64,000 nucleotides of DNA from JAXGPF01 sp964463985. Its GTDB lineage: Bacteria; Verrucomicrobiota; Kiritimatiellia; JAAZAB01. This document shows positions 41,494-49,903 of the stretch, piece after piece. The stretch covers positions 1-64,000 of the forward strand of contig CAYXEK010000005.1 in the NCBI GenBank assembly GCA_964463985.1, written 5' to 3'. A program made the position numbers and the translations under genes. The notes under the pieces were generated by a model. The model was not told the origin of the DNA. It saw only the letters and a program-made list of their open reading frames with translations, and made no database searches. Each line of letters begins with the position of its first letter. The stretch's first letter is position 1.

Positions 41494-41988
41494 TTACACC
41501 CGCCGCCGCTTGCGCGGCCGGCAACCGTTATGCGGGATGGGTGTGACATCCTTGATGACCGTAATGGCGAACCCCGCCGCCTGCAGCGCCCGGATGGCCG
41601 ATTCCCGGCCGGCGCCCGGCCCCTGCACCCGCACTTCCATTTCATGCATGCGATACCCGGCAGCCTGCCGGGCCACATCCTGCGCCACCACCGTGGCGGC
41701 ATACGCCGTGCTTTTGCGCGTGCCTTTGAAACCCATGCGGCCGGAACTGCTCCAGGCCAGCACGGCGCCCTTCATGTCGGTGATCGCGATTTGCGTGTTG
41801 TTGAAAGTAGCGTTAATATGCGCAATGCCTGAGGAAACGGCCCGCATGCCCTTGCGCCGCGCAGCCGCCGGTTTGGCGGAGCCTTCCGCCTCCGCCGCCT
41901 CCGCCGCAGGGGCTGCCGACGCCGGCGCCGCCTCGTCGGACGGTTTGCCTTTCACCGCTTCTTCCGCCTTTGGATTATCCTTCGCCAT
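41494..41988 (-). CDS. rpsK: 30S ribosomal protein S11 with N-terminal extension
   Basis: 164 residues; usual S11 is about 129. The core (GIAHINATFNNTQIAITD, GFKGTRKSTAYAA, VKDVTPIPHNGCRPRKRRRV) is complete. It is preceded by an acidic, Ala/Glu/Pro-rich extension of about 40 residues. The start at 41988 is an ATG; a GTG 21 nt upstream cannot be excluded. The extension is flexible-looking and probably projects from the ribosome platform. Confidence 0.93.
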   Translation of the reverse strand: MAKDNPKAEEAVKGKPSDEAAPASAAPAAEAAEAEGSAKPAAARRKGMRAVSSGIAHINATFNNTQIAITDMKGAVLAWSSSGRMGFKGTRKSTAYAATVVAQDVARQAAGYRMHEMEVRVQGPGAGRESAIRALQAAGFAITVIKDVTPIPHNGCRPRKRRRV

Positions 41989-42028
41989 GATGTTCTCAGA
42001 TTCCTCCACCTATGCCGCTAATGCAAAT

Positions 42029-42433
42029 TTACTTCGTCGCCGTGCGCGCATCCGACCGCGCCTCGCGCCCGCGCACTACGCCCACGGTTTTGCGCACGCC
42101 CTTGCGCGTCCGGGCATTGGTATGTGTGCGCTGGCCGCGAACCGGCAAACCGCGCCGATGCCGCAGACCGCGGTATGTTCCGATGCTGATCAAGCGCCGG
42201 ATGTTCTGGGCGACTTCCCGGCGCAAATCGCCTTCCAGCACATATTTTTCCTGCAGCACCCCGGTAATCCTGGTCAACTCGTCGCCGGTCAAATCATCCG
42301 CGCGCTTGGCGGGATCAATTTTCAACGAGGAGGCAATATGCTGGGCGCGCGTCAAACCCACCCCGTAAATATAGCGCAATGCGTAAACCACGGGTTTCTT
42401 CCCGGGAATGTCAATGCCGAGAATTTTAGGCAT
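42029..42433 (-). CDS. rpsM: 30S ribosomal protein S13
   Basis: 134 residues. S13 binds the 30S head and contacts P-site tRNA and the 50S subunit. GIDIPGKKPVVYALRYIYGVG, RLISIGTYRGLRHRRGLPVRGQRT and a basic tail ending TATK are present. It lies 40 nt before rpsK and 9 nt after rpmJ. Confidence 0.97.
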   Translation of the reverse strand: MPKILGIDIPGKKPVVYALRYIYGVGLTRAQHIASSLKIDPAKRADDLTGDELTRITGVLQEKYVLEGDLRREVAQNIRRLISIGTYRGLRHRRGLPVRGQRTHTNARTRKGVRKTVGVVRGREARSDARTATK

Positions 42434-42442
42434 GTCTTACTC

Positions 42443-42556
42443 CTATCCTTGCCGTTGTTTGTGGCGCGGATTGGTGCAAATGACCCGCACCACCCCCTTG
42501 CGCCGGATGATCTTGCACCGTTCGCAAATGCGTTTGACTGAACTTCGGACTTTCAT
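42443..42556 (-). CDS. rpmJ: 50S ribosomal protein L36
   Basis: 37 residues, too short for many gene finders. It starts MKVRSSVKRICERCK, with a zinc site formed by Cys11, Cys14, Cys27 and His32, and ends HKQRQG. ATG 42556 is preceded by a purine-rich GGGAGAAGGCGGG. It lies in the normal place before rpsM. Confidence 0.96.
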   Translation of the reverse strand: MKVRSSVKRICERCKIIRRKGVVRVICTNPRHKQRQG

Positions 42557-42619
42557 CCCGCCTTCTCCCGATCAAAATTAATGAAATAAACCGTCATTAT
42601 AGCAAACTTTTCCGCCAAG

Positions 42620-43378
42620 TCAAATCTCGCCGTCCAATTTGGTCAGAATTTCCGCCCCGCCTTCGCCTACCGCCACCGTGTGTTCAAAATGCGCCGAAGG
42701 CCGGCGGTCCCGCGTCACCACGGTCCAGCCATCGTCCAGCACTTCCACTGCGGCCGCCCCCATGTTCACCATCGGCTCAATGGCCAAGGTCATCCCGCTG
42801 CGCAAATGCGGCCCCTGGCCGGGCCGGCCAAAATTCGGGATCTGCGGATCCTCGTGCATTTCCCGGCCAATGCCATGCCCGACGAACTCGCGCACCACGC
42901 TGAATCCGGCTTCCACGGCAGTCTTTTCCACGGCATGCGACACATCCCCCAGCCGCCGCCCCGCGCATGCATTGGCGATGCCGGCATAGAGCGCCTGTTT
43001 CGTCGTGGCCAGCAGCCGCAGCACTTCCGCGTCGCCCACTCCCACTGCAACGGTTGTGGCCATGTCGCCGACAAAACCGTCCACGACCACGCCCACATCT
43101 ATGCTGACAATGTCCCCGGACCGGATGCGCCGCGGTCCCGGCAAACCGTGAACCACCACCTCGTTCACCGACACGCAAATGGTGCCCGGGTATCCCCGGT
43201 ATCCCAAAAAAGCGCTTTTTACGCCCATGTCCGCCATCAAACGCGCCGCAAACTGGTCAATTTCGCGCGTCGTCATTCCGGGCGCAATATGCTGCGCAAC
43301 CTGTCCGCAAACCCGGGCGGTGGCCCGTCCGGCAGCGCGCATATGCGCCAGTGCCCCGGCATCCTTGACAATAATCAT
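42620..43378 (-). CDS. map: methionine aminopeptidase, type I
   Basis: 252 residues. It removes N-terminal methionines. The five metal ligands are in DVGVVVDGFVGDMATT (two Asp), VGHGIGREMHEDP (His), AIEPMV (Glu) and FEHTVAV (Glu). It begins 1 nt after the adk stop, within the spc-region block. Confidence 0.96.
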   Translation of the reverse strand: MIIVKDAGALAHMRAAGRATARVCGQVAQHIAPGMTTREIDQFAARLMADMGVKSAFLGYRGYPGTICVSVNEVVVHGLPGPRRIRSGDIVSIDVGVVVDGFVGDMATTVAVGVGDAEVLRLLATTKQALYAGIANACAGRRLGDVSHAVEKTAVEAGFSVVREFVGHGIGREMHEDPQIPNFGRPGQGPHLRSGMTLAIEPMVNMGAAAVEVLDDGWTVVTRDRRPSAHFEHTVAVGEGGAEILTKLDGEI

Positions 43379-43379
43379 T

Positions 43380-44042
43380 TCAAAAACCGCGTTCCGCCAG
43401 AATTTTCAGCGCCGCCGCCAGGGTGGCTTCGCGTTCGCCCCCGGCATCCAGGCGCGCCAGCTTCCCCTGGCGCTCATAATAATCGAGCAGGCCCGCATTC
43501 TGCTGCCGGAAAACCTCCAGGCGCTTGCTGATGGTTTCCGGCATGTCGTCCGGGCGCTGATACAATTCTCCGCCGCACCGGTCGCAGACTCCCGCGCGCC
43601 GCGGCGGAATATTGCGCAGGTGATAATTGGCGCCGCATTGCCGGCATACCCGACGCCCGGTCAGCCTTTCCATGCAAACTTCCGGCAAGACTTCCAGCAG
43701 CAGGACCGCCAGGAGTTCGGCCCTTTTGGAAGAAAAATTCAGGTCCAGCAATTCGGCCTGCGCCACGGTGCGCGGGAACCCGTCAAACATGCAGCGCATG
43801 TCCGTGCCGCCGCGCGCCAGGCGTTCCATAACCATGCGCACGATCAGGTCATCCGGCACCAGGCGCCCCTGCTGCATGTACCCCGCCGCCTCGCTGCCGA
43901 GCGGGGAAGCTTTTTTGACTTCTTCGCGCAGCATGTCGCCCGTGGCGATATGCGTAACGGTCATGGCGGTCTTGATGGCTTCCGCCATTGTGCCCTTGCC
44001 GGCGCCGGGCGCGCCCAGTAAAACAATGGCCCGAATGCCCAT
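43380..44042 (-). CDS. adk: adenylate kinase
   Basis: 220 residues. Walker A GAPGAGKGT, NMP site GDMLREEV, DGFPRTVAQAE and the zinc-type LID with CRQCG and CDRCG. Interconverts AMP, ADP and ATP. Its ATG overlaps the secY stop by one base, as typical of secY-adk-map. Confidence 0.97.
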   Translation of the reverse strand: MGIRAIVLLGAPGAGKGTMAEAIKTAMTVTHIATGDMLREEVKKASPLGSEAAGYMQQGRLVPDDLIVRMVMERLARGGTDMRCMFDGFPRTVAQAELLDLNFSSKRAELLAVLLLEVLPEVCMERLTGRRVCRQCGANYHLRNIPPRRAGVCDRCGGELYQRPDDMPETISKRLEVFRQQNAGLLDYYERQGKLARLDAGGEREATLAAALKILAERGF

Positions 44043-45400
44043 CAGCGCCTCCCCCGCAATTTACCCTTCTTCAGGAAACCGTCGTAATGGCGCATGATGA
44101 GGTGCGATTCAACCTGGCGCATGGTGTCCAGCATAACCCCCACGATAATCAGAATGCTTGTGCCGCCGAAAAAGGACGCCACCAGCCAGGGAATGCTGAA
44201 CTGCCTGGCCATCATCGTCGGCAACACCGCGATTATCGTCAGGAAAATGGCGCCGGCCAGCGTAATCCGCGTCATGGTACGGTCCAGGAATTCCGCGGTA
44301 GGCGTCCCCGGCCGTATGCCGGGGATGTACCCGCCGGCTTTTTTCAGGTCGTCGGCGATTTGCACAGGATTAAACACCGTGGCCACCCAGAAATACGAAA
44401 AAAACAGGATCATCAAGCCGTACAGGATCAGGTAGAGCGGGCGTTCCATGTGGAAATGCACCGAAAGGTGCTTGAAAAAATCACCCGGCAGCATTTCCAG
44501 GATTTTCTGAGGGAACATCAGGATGGCGGAAGCGAAAATAATCGGCATGACGCCGGAATAATTCACGCGCAAGGGCATGTAAGTGCTTTGTCCGCCGTAA
44601 ACCTTGCGGCCGACCACGCGCTTGGCGTATTGCACGGGAATCCGCCGCTGAGCCTGCGTAACGGCAATGGTGCCGGCCACCACGAGGAACAGCATGATCA
44701 GCAGACCCACCAGGTGAAACACGGAAAACTGCGCCGCGCCGCCGCCCACGGGCTTGAACATGCGCACGGTGGCCTGCACGGCGCCCGGCAGACGGCTGAT
44801 GATATTGATCGTGATGATCAGCGAAATGCCGTTGCCGACCCCGCTCTGGGTCATCTGTTCGCCCAGCCACATCACCAGCATCGTGCCGGTCGTCATGGTG
44901 ACCACCGTCAACAGGCGGAAGCCCCAAATCGACTGCATATCCACAATCGGCCCCATGGTCTGGCCGAACAAGGCTTCGGGATTCTGCAGCGCCACCGCCA
45001 TGGCGTATCCCTGGACGAGGCATAGCCCCAGGGTCAGATAACGCGTGTACTGGGTGATTTTCTGGCGGCCGACATCGCCTTCGCGCGCCAGCCGCTCCAG
45101 GGCGGGCACTATCGCCGTCATCAATTGCAGGATAATGGAAGCGCTGATGTAGGGCATGATGCCCAATGCGCCCACCGCGCAATTGCTCATGGCGCCCCCG
45201 CTGAACAGGTCCACCAGCCCGATCAAGCCGCCGCCAACCTGGTTGGAAATGTGCTGCACCAGGTTCTGCAGTTCCGCGGCGTTGACGCCCGGCGTGGGAA
45301 CGGCGCTGACAATGCGGCAGACAAAAACCAGGCCGAAAGTAAAAAGCAGGCGCCGGCGCAGTTCTTCAACCTTGAATGAATTTACAAAAGCGGAAAGCAT
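44042..45400 (-). CDS. secY: protein translocase subunit SecY
   Basis: 452 residues with about ten transmembrane helices, the channel of the Sec translocon. Includes the lateral-gate and plug regions and PVQYAKRVVG with the ribosome-contact loop. It starts MLSAFVNSFKVEELRRR. The 103 nt gap upstream to rplO contains two hairpins, one looking like an attenuator. The gene overlaps adk by one base. Confidence 0.97.
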   Translation of the reverse strand: MLSAFVNSFKVEELRRRLLFTFGLVFVCRIVSAVPTPGVNAAELQNLVQHISNQVGGGLIGLVDLFSGGAMSNCAVGALGIMPYISASIILQLMTAIVPALERLAREGDVGRQKITQYTRYLTLGLCLVQGYAMAVALQNPEALFGQTMGPIVDMQSIWGFRLLTVVTMTTGTMLVMWLGEQMTQSGVGNGISLIITINIISRLPGAVQATVRMFKPVGGGAAQFSVFHLVGLLIMLFLVVAGTIAVTQAQRRIPVQYAKRVVGRKVYGGQSTYMPLRVNYSGVMPIIFASAILMFPQKILEMLPGDFFKHLSVHFHMERPLYLILYGLMILFFSYFWVATVFNPVQIADDLKKAGGYIPGIRPGTPTAEFLDRTMTRITLAGAIFLTIIAVLPTMMARQFSIPWLVASFFGGTSILIIVGVMLDTMRQVESHLIMRHYDGFLKKGKLRGRR

Positions 45401-45415
45401 AATATTTCACCCGGC

Positions 45416-45432
45416 AAAACGGCGCTCCGCCG
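45416..45432 (-). terminator. possible attenuator hairpin before secY
   Basis: On the minus strand CGGCG-GAG-CGCCG (45432-45420) is directly followed by TTTT, 15 nt before the secY ATG. A second hairpin, CCCGG-CAAG-CCGGG, lies at 45476-45489. Together they could lower secY-adk-map expression relative to ribosomal proteins. Confidence 0.4.
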
Positions 45433-45503
45433 CTTAATTCAACATGCACACTCTTCGCCACTGTCCGCCCGCGCGCCCGGCAAGCCGGGATCCGCGGGGC
45501 CCT

Positions 45504-45965
45504 TCAACCAATCAACTTGCAGGTCCCGCCGGCGGCGGTAATTTTCTGCTCGGCGGTCCGGCTGAAAGCATGCGCCTGCACCGTCAGCTTGCGCGGCAGT
45601 TCGCCGGCGCCCAAAATCTTTACCGGCGCCGCGCCGCCGGAGCCATGCCGCCGCACCAGGCCGGCCGCGCGCAGGACCGCGGGCGTAATTTCCGCGCCGT
45701 CCGCAAAGCGGGCCAGGCGTCCCACGGACACCAGGTTGAACACCCGCTTGTGCACCCGGTTATTGAATCCGCGCTTCGGAATGCGGCGCAACAGCCGCAT
45801 CTGCCCGCCTTCAAATCCCGCCTTGTGCTTGTGGCCGGAACGGGCATACTGTCCCTTGTGCCCCCGCCCGCAAGTCCGTCCCTTGCCCGAACCGCTGCCG
45901 CAGCCCACGCGCATCTTCGCGCGCCGGGCGCCGCCGGCATTCCGCATGACATTTAAACCCAACAT
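45504..45965 (-). CDS. rplO: 50S ribosomal protein L15
   Basis: 153 residues. An N-terminal Gly/Arg-rich segment (GSGSGKGRTCGRGHKGQYARSG) and a basic core (RRIPKRGFNN). The ATG at 45965 has GGGGAGG upstream. The gene directly follows rpsE, without the rpmD (L30) gene that often lies between them. Confidence 0.96.
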   Translation of the reverse strand: MLGLNVMRNAGGARRAKMRVGCGSGSGKGRTCGRGHKGQYARSGHKHKAGFEGGQMRLLRRIPKRGFNNRVHKRVFNLVSVGRLARFADGAEITPAVLRAAGLVRRHGSGGAAPVKILGAGELPRKLTVQAHAFSRTAEQKITAAGGTCKLIG

Positions 45966-45987
45966 GCTCAGATTCCTCCCCAAAAAA

Positions 45988-46554
45988 TTACGCCGACGGC
46001 GCGGCCGCGGCCGCCGTCGCGGCGCCGCTCAAATCAACGCCGCGCATGGCCGCGCATTCGTCCCGGGTGCGCAGCATCTTCAAGGCGGCGATCGTAGCAT
46101 GCACGACGTTCCACTTGTTGTTGCTGCCCAGGGATTTGGCCAGGATGTTATGCACGCCGGCCATGTTCAGCACCGCGCGCGCGCCGCCGCCGGCAATCAC
46201 GCCTGTTCCCTCAACCGCCGGGCGCAACAGCACTTTGGCGCCGCAAAATTCGCCGCACACTTCGTGCGGGATGGTTTTGCCGCACAACTTGACGGCAAAC
46301 ATGGACTTGCGCGCGATATCGCCGCCCTTGCGGATTGCGTCGGCAACTTCATTCGCCTTGCCCAGCCCCACCCCCACGCGGCCCTGGTGGTCGCCGACCA
46401 CCACCACCGCGCTGAAACTCAAACGGCGGCCGCCCTTGACCACTTTCGAACAGCGGTTGATCCGGACAACATATTCCTCGAAATCGCCGCCGGCGGATTC
46501 GATTTCGTCGGAAAAATTACTCTGCATTTTTTTGTCAATGATGTCAACGCTCAT
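45988..46554 (-). CDS. rpsE: 30S ribosomal protein S5
   Basis: 188 residues, slightly longer than usual through a C-terminal Ala-rich tail (GAATAAAAAPSA). The S5 core includes VVKGGRRLSFSAVVVVGD and GVGLGKANEVADAIRKG. Its start overlaps the rplR stop by 4 nt (ATGA). Confidence 0.96.
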   Translation of the reverse strand: MSVDIIDKKMQSNFSDEIESAGGDFEEYVVRINRCSKVVKGGRRLSFSAVVVVGDHQGRVGVGLGKANEVADAIRKGGDIARKSMFAVKLCGKTIPHEVCGEFCGAKVLLRPAVEGTGVIAGGGARAVLNMAGVHNILAKSLGSNNKWNVVHATIAALKMLRTRDECAAMRGVDLSGAATAAAAAPSA

Positions 46555-46901
46555 AACTTGATTCCCGCCTCCCGCGCCGCATCGGCGATTACTTTAATCC
46601 GGCCATGATAGGTGTGGCCGCCGCGATCGAAAACCACCCGGCTGATACCGCAAGCGCGGGCGGCTTCCGCGGCGCGCGCGCCCAACTGCTTGGCGGTGTC
46701 CAGATTATGGCCGGCGTCCGGCGTCTGCACGGTCGAACAAGCCGCGAGCGTGCGCCCGCTCAAGTCATCCAGAAACTGAACGCACATATGCCGCCGGGAC
46801 AGCGACACGCACATGCGGGGGCACGCCGCCGAACCCACAATTTTCTTGCGAATCCGCAAGTGGCGGCGTTTCCGATAATCCAAACGGTTCTTAATTTTCA
46901 T
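46551..46901 (-). CDS. rplR: 50S ribosomal protein L18
   Basis: 116 residues. Binds 5S rRNA in the central protuberance. RRKRHLRIRKKI-like N terminus and ARACGISRVVFDRGGHTYHGRIKVIADAAREAGI at the end are typical. Overlaps rpsE by 4 nt. Confidence 0.96.
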   Translation of the reverse strand: MKIKNRLDYRKRRHLRIRKKIVGSAACPRMCVSLSRRHMCVQFLDDLSGRTLAACSTVQTPDAGHNLDTAKQLGARAAEAARACGISRVVFDRGGHTYHGRIKVIADAAREAGIKL

Positions 46902-46910
46902 GCCATCCCC

Positions 46911-47441
46911 TTAAGCCACGGTCTTGCCAGCCTTGCGGCGGACATGCTCGCCCTTGAAGCGGATACCCTTGCCTTTGTACGGCTCCGCCGGGTAAAAATC
47001 CTTGATGCGCGCGGCCACGTCGCCGACCTGCTGCTTGTCGGCGCCGCTGACGGTCAGGTTGATGCCGTCGGTCACCTTGATCTCGATACCGTCCGGAATC
47101 GCCATGACCACGGGGGACGAATAACCAAGCGCAAAGGTTGCCTGGCGGCCCTGCACCGCGGCCTTGAAGCCCACGCCCTGGATTTCCAAATCCTTGGAAT
47201 AGCCGCGGGTAACTCCCGCGATCATGTTGGCGATCATCGAGCGCGCCATCCCCTGCAAGGCGCCCGCGTCCGGCGCGGCGGTCTGCACGACCACTTTGCC
47301 TTCCGCTGCCGCGACCCGCAAAGCCCCGGGCAATTTGAATTGCAAGGCGCCCTTGGGCCCCTTGACCGCGACCGCGCCGTCCTGCGTCGTGACTTCCACG
47401 CCTGCCGGCACCGCCACGGGCTGTTTCCCGACTCTTGACAT
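46911..47441 (-). CDS. rplF: 50S ribosomal protein L6
   Basis: 176 residues. It begins MSRVGKQPVAVPAGV and ends with the family's FKGEHVRRKAGKTVA-type tail. The ATG at 47441 has GGGAGG upstream; the 56-codon extension overlapping rpsH is not L6-like. Confidence 0.97.
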   Translation of the reverse strand: MSRVGKQPVAVPAGVEVTTQDGAVAVKGPKGALQFKLPGALRVAAAEGKVVVQTAAPDAGALQGMARSMIANMIAGVTRGYSKDLEIQGVGFKAAVQGRQATFALGYSSPVVMAIPDGIEIKVTDGINLTVSGADKQQVGDVAARIKDFYPAEPYKGKGIRFKGEHVRRKAGKTVA

Positions 47442-47461
47442 CACACCCTCCCGTGAAAAAC

Positions 47462-47860
47462 TCACCAAACCGTCAACAACCATTCGCCGCCGACGCCCAT
47501 GCTCCGCACCTCGCGGTCGGTCAACAGACCGCGCGAAGTGCTGACCATCGCCAGGCCGGCGCCGCGCATGATCGGCGGCAGGCCGCCAACCTTGACGTAG
47601 CGCCGCCATCCCGGCCGGCTGACACGGCGCAAGCCGCGAATCACCGGCTCGCGTTCCGCGGTGTATTTAAGATAAAGCCGCAGCACCCGGCGCGCGCCGC
47701 CGCCTTCGGCGACGTAATCGCGGATGAAGCCTTCGCGTTTCAAAATGCGCGCCACGGACGCCTTCATTTTGGAATGAGGCAATTCCACGGATTCCAAACG
47801 CGCGGCGTTGGCATTGCGGATGCGCGTCAACATGTCAGCAATCGGATCTGTCTGATTCAT
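47462..47860 (-). CDS. rpsH: 30S ribosomal protein S8
   Basis: 132 residues. DPIADMLTRIRNANAA at the start and STSRGLLTDREVRSMGVGGEWLLTVW at the end are diagnostic. In E. coli S8 is the repressor of the spc operon. The start is the Met before NQTDPIAD. Confidence 0.97.
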   Translation of the reverse strand: MNQTDPIADMLTRIRNANAARLESVELPHSKMKASVARILKREGFIRDYVAEGGGARRVLRLYLKYTAEREPVIRGLRRVSRPGWRRYVKVGGLPPIMRGAGLAMVSTSRGLLTDREVRSMGVGGEWLLTVW

Positions 47861-47900
47861 TTGCACCAACCTTAAAAAATATGCGCCCACCGCAAAGGCT

Positions 47901-48086
47901 TCACCAACTGGCCTTGATCACGCCCGGAATCTGCCCGGTGGATGCCATTTCCCGGAAACAAATTCGACACAACTGAAACTTGCGCAAATAGGCCCGGGGC
48001 CGTCCGCAATTGCGGCAACGGCTATAGCGCCGGCTGCTGTACTTCGGCGGCCGTTTGGACTTGACGATTAATGAAGTTTTAGCCAA
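47901..48086 (-). CDS. rpsN: 30S ribosomal protein S14, zinc type
   Basis: 61 residues, exactly the length of type-Z S14, with CRNC and CRIC zinc-ligand pairs. The start is a TTG at 48086 (M-AKTSLIVKSKRPPKY), placed 9 nt after a strong GGGAGG; no ATG is available at this position. A frame extending upstream overlaps rplE and is not S14. Confidence 0.95.
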   Translation of the reverse strand: MAKTSLIVKSKRPPKYSSRRYSRCRNCGRPRAYLRKFQLCRICFREMASTGQIPGVIKASW

Positions 48087-48105
48087 GTTAACTTTCCTCC
48101 CTGTT

Positions 48106-48654
48106 TCAATTCGTTTCCGCTCCGGCAAACGGCATGCCCATCAGCCGGAGCAGATCGCGCGCCTCCGCATCGGTGGCGGCAGTGGTGTTGATTGTAATAT
48201 CCATGCCCTGGACCTTTTTCACATCGTCCGGATTGATTTCCGGAAACACCATTTGTTCCCGCAGGCCCAAAGTATAGTTCCCGCGCCCGTCAAAACCGCT
48301 CGGCGAAACGCCGCGGAAGTCCCGGAGCCGCGACAGCGCTATATTCACCAGGCGGTCGAAAAACTCGTACATCCTGGCGCCGCGGAGGGTAACCTTGGCG
48401 CCCACCGACATGCCGGCGCGGAGGTTGAAATTGGCAATGCTTTTACGTGACTTGCATACCACCGGTTTCTGCCCGGTAATGCGCGTCAGGTCCTGCACCA
48501 GACTCTTGAAAACATCCTTGTCCACGGAGGAATTCACCCCCATGTTGACCACAATCTTGGTCAGGCGCGGCACCTGCATGGGGTTCTTGTAACCATGCTG
48601 CTGCTTGAGCGCGGCCGCGACTTCCTTGCTGTATTTTTCTTTCAATCTCGCCAT
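48106..48654 (-). CDS. rplE: 50S ribosomal protein L5
   Basis: 182 residues. Binds 5S rRNA. MARLKEKYSKEVAAALK, MQVPRLTKIVVNMGV and SGFDGRGNYTLGLREQMVFPEI are diagnostic. Confidence 0.97.
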   Translation of the reverse strand: MARLKEKYSKEVAAALKQQHGYKNPMQVPRLTKIVVNMGVNSSVDKDVFKSLVQDLTRITGQKPVVCKSRKSIANFNLRAGMSVGAKVTLRGARMYEFFDRLVNIALSRLRDFRGVSPSGFDGRGNYTLGLREQMVFPEINPDDVKKVQGMDITINTTAATDAEARDLLRLMGMPFAGAETN

Positions 48655-48666
48655 AATTTCCGCCTG

Positions 48667-48993
48667 TTAAAACATGTGCCCGCATTTGCGGCATTTGCGT
48701 GCGGGACGCCCTTTTTCGTCGCGGACGCGGGCAATGCGCACCCCTTTTTTGCAATCCGGACAATAAAGCTGCAAATTCGACAGCGCCACCGGGGCTTCCC
48801 GGCGGATGATATCGCCGTTGGGCAGATCCTGCGACTTGCGCACCGTCTTGCGCACAAAATTAAACCCCTCGACCACCGCCCGGCCGCTGCCTGGCAGCAC
48901 CTGCAGAACCTTGCCGGTGCGCTTGCCCGCCGCGGCGCCGCCGGCAATGGCGACCACCACATCGTCCCGCTTCAGATGCAATTTTGACCCCAT
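48667..48993 (-). CDS. rplX: 50S ribosomal protein L24
   Basis: 108 residues. The KOW region (KLHLKRDDVVVAIAGGAAAGKRTGKV) is followed by a C-terminal zinc-ribbon-like part with CPDC and CRKCGH. This is the cysteine-containing form of L24, found in some bacterial lineages. The ATG at 48993 is 1 nt after the rplN stop. Confidence 0.95.
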   Translation of the reverse strand: MGSKLHLKRDDVVVAIAGGAAAGKRTGKVLQVLPGSGRAVVEGFNFVRKTVRKSQDLPNGDIIRREAPVALSNLQLYCPDCKKGVRIARVRDEKGRPARKCRKCGHMF

Positions 48994-48994
48994 A

Positions 48995-49360
48995 TTACAA
49001 AACCTCCGGCGCCAGCGAAATGATTTTGGCGAAGTTCCGGTCGCGCAGTTCGCGCGCCACCGGGCCAAACACACGGGTCCCCAGCGGATTCATCTTGTCA
49101 TCCACCAGCACGACGGCATTGCTGTCAAAACGTATCAGCGAACCGTCCGGCCGGCGCAGGGATTTGCTGGTGCGCACGATCACCGCCAGGCGCACTTCGC
49201 CCTTTTTCACCAGACCGCGCGGCTGCGCCTCGCGCACGGCGACCTTGATCAGGTCCCCCACCCCGGCGTAGCGCTTGCGCTGCCCCAGCACCCGGAAACA
49301 CTTCACTTTCCGGGCGCCGGTGTTGTCGGCCACATCCAAGCATGTTTCTTCTGCAATCAT
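48995..49360 (-). CDS. rplN: 50S ribosomal protein L14
   Basis: 121 residues. It begins MIAEETCLDVADNTGARKVKC, with the rest (RRPDGSLIRFDSNAVVLVDDKMNPLGTRVFGPVARELR) very typical. L14 lies at the subunit interface. Confidence 0.97.
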   Translation of the reverse strand: MIAEETCLDVADNTGARKVKCFRVLGQRKRYAGVGDLIKVAVREAQPRGLVKKGEVRLAVIVRTSKSLRRPDGSLIRFDSNAVVLVDDKMNPLGTRVFGPVARELRDRNFAKIISLAPEVL

Positions 49361-49410
49361 GTCTTTTACCTCGTCAGCATCCGCCGGCGGCGGCGCGTCG
49401 GCCCGGCCGC

Positions 49411-49695
49411 TTACGCCTGCCTGGCCGGCGCGTGTTTTGCAAAAACCTGCAGCAGCCGCCAGCGTTTCAAGCGGCTTACCGGCCGCGTTTCCATCACTTC
49501 CACGCGGTCGCCGACGTGGGCGGCGCCCTGTTCGTCATGCGCGTACAGCTTGTTGGAAACCCGCATTTCCTTGCCATACAGCGGATGGCGTATGCGCCGC
49601 TCCACGCGCACGACGATCGTTTTACGCATCGCGTCGCTGATGACAAATCCCACCCGTGTTTTGCGCTTGCCGCGCCTCTTGGCATCTTCCGGCAT
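49411..49695 (-). CDS. rpsQ: 30S ribosomal protein S17
   Basis: 94 residues. VGFVISDAMRKTIVVRVERR, HPLYGKEMRVSNKLYAHDE and VEVMETRPVSRLKRWRLLQV are family hallmarks. The ATG at 49695 has AAAGGGAAG before it; a GTG six codons upstream overlaps the rpmC stop and is less likely. Confidence 0.95.
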   Translation of the reverse strand: MPEDAKRRGKRKTRVGFVISDAMRKTIVVRVERRIRHPLYGKEMRVSNKLYAHDEQGAAHVGDRVEVMETRPVSRLKRWRLLQVFAKHAPARQA

Positions 49696-49709
49696 ATTCT
49701 TCCCTTTGT

Positions 49710-49895
49710 TCACTTGGCCGCGTTCAAAACCGTCTGCACCCTGGCAAGGTCGCGGCGCATCCGGCGCAACCGCAGGGGGTCTTCCAGTTTGCCCGTGGCC
49801 TTAACCTTACGCAGTTCAAAATATTCCTTCTCCAGTTCCGCCGCTTTCTGGCGGATCTCGTCCGGCGATAAATCCCTGATTTCGCTTGCTTTCAT
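49710..49895 (-). CDS. rpmC: 50S ribosomal protein L29
   Basis: 61 residues, two-helix protein near the exit tunnel. MKASEIRDLSPDEIRQKAAELEKEYFELR and LARVQTVLN are typical. Confidence 0.96.
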   Translation of the reverse strand: MKASEIRDLSPDEIRQKAAELEKEYFELRKVKATGKLEDPLRLRRMRRDLARVQTVLNAAK

Positions 49896-49903
49896 AGTGC
49901 GGC

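Noticed and set aside
45966..45987. rpmD (L30) between rpsE and rplO
   Set aside because: The gap is 22 nt, too short for any gene.
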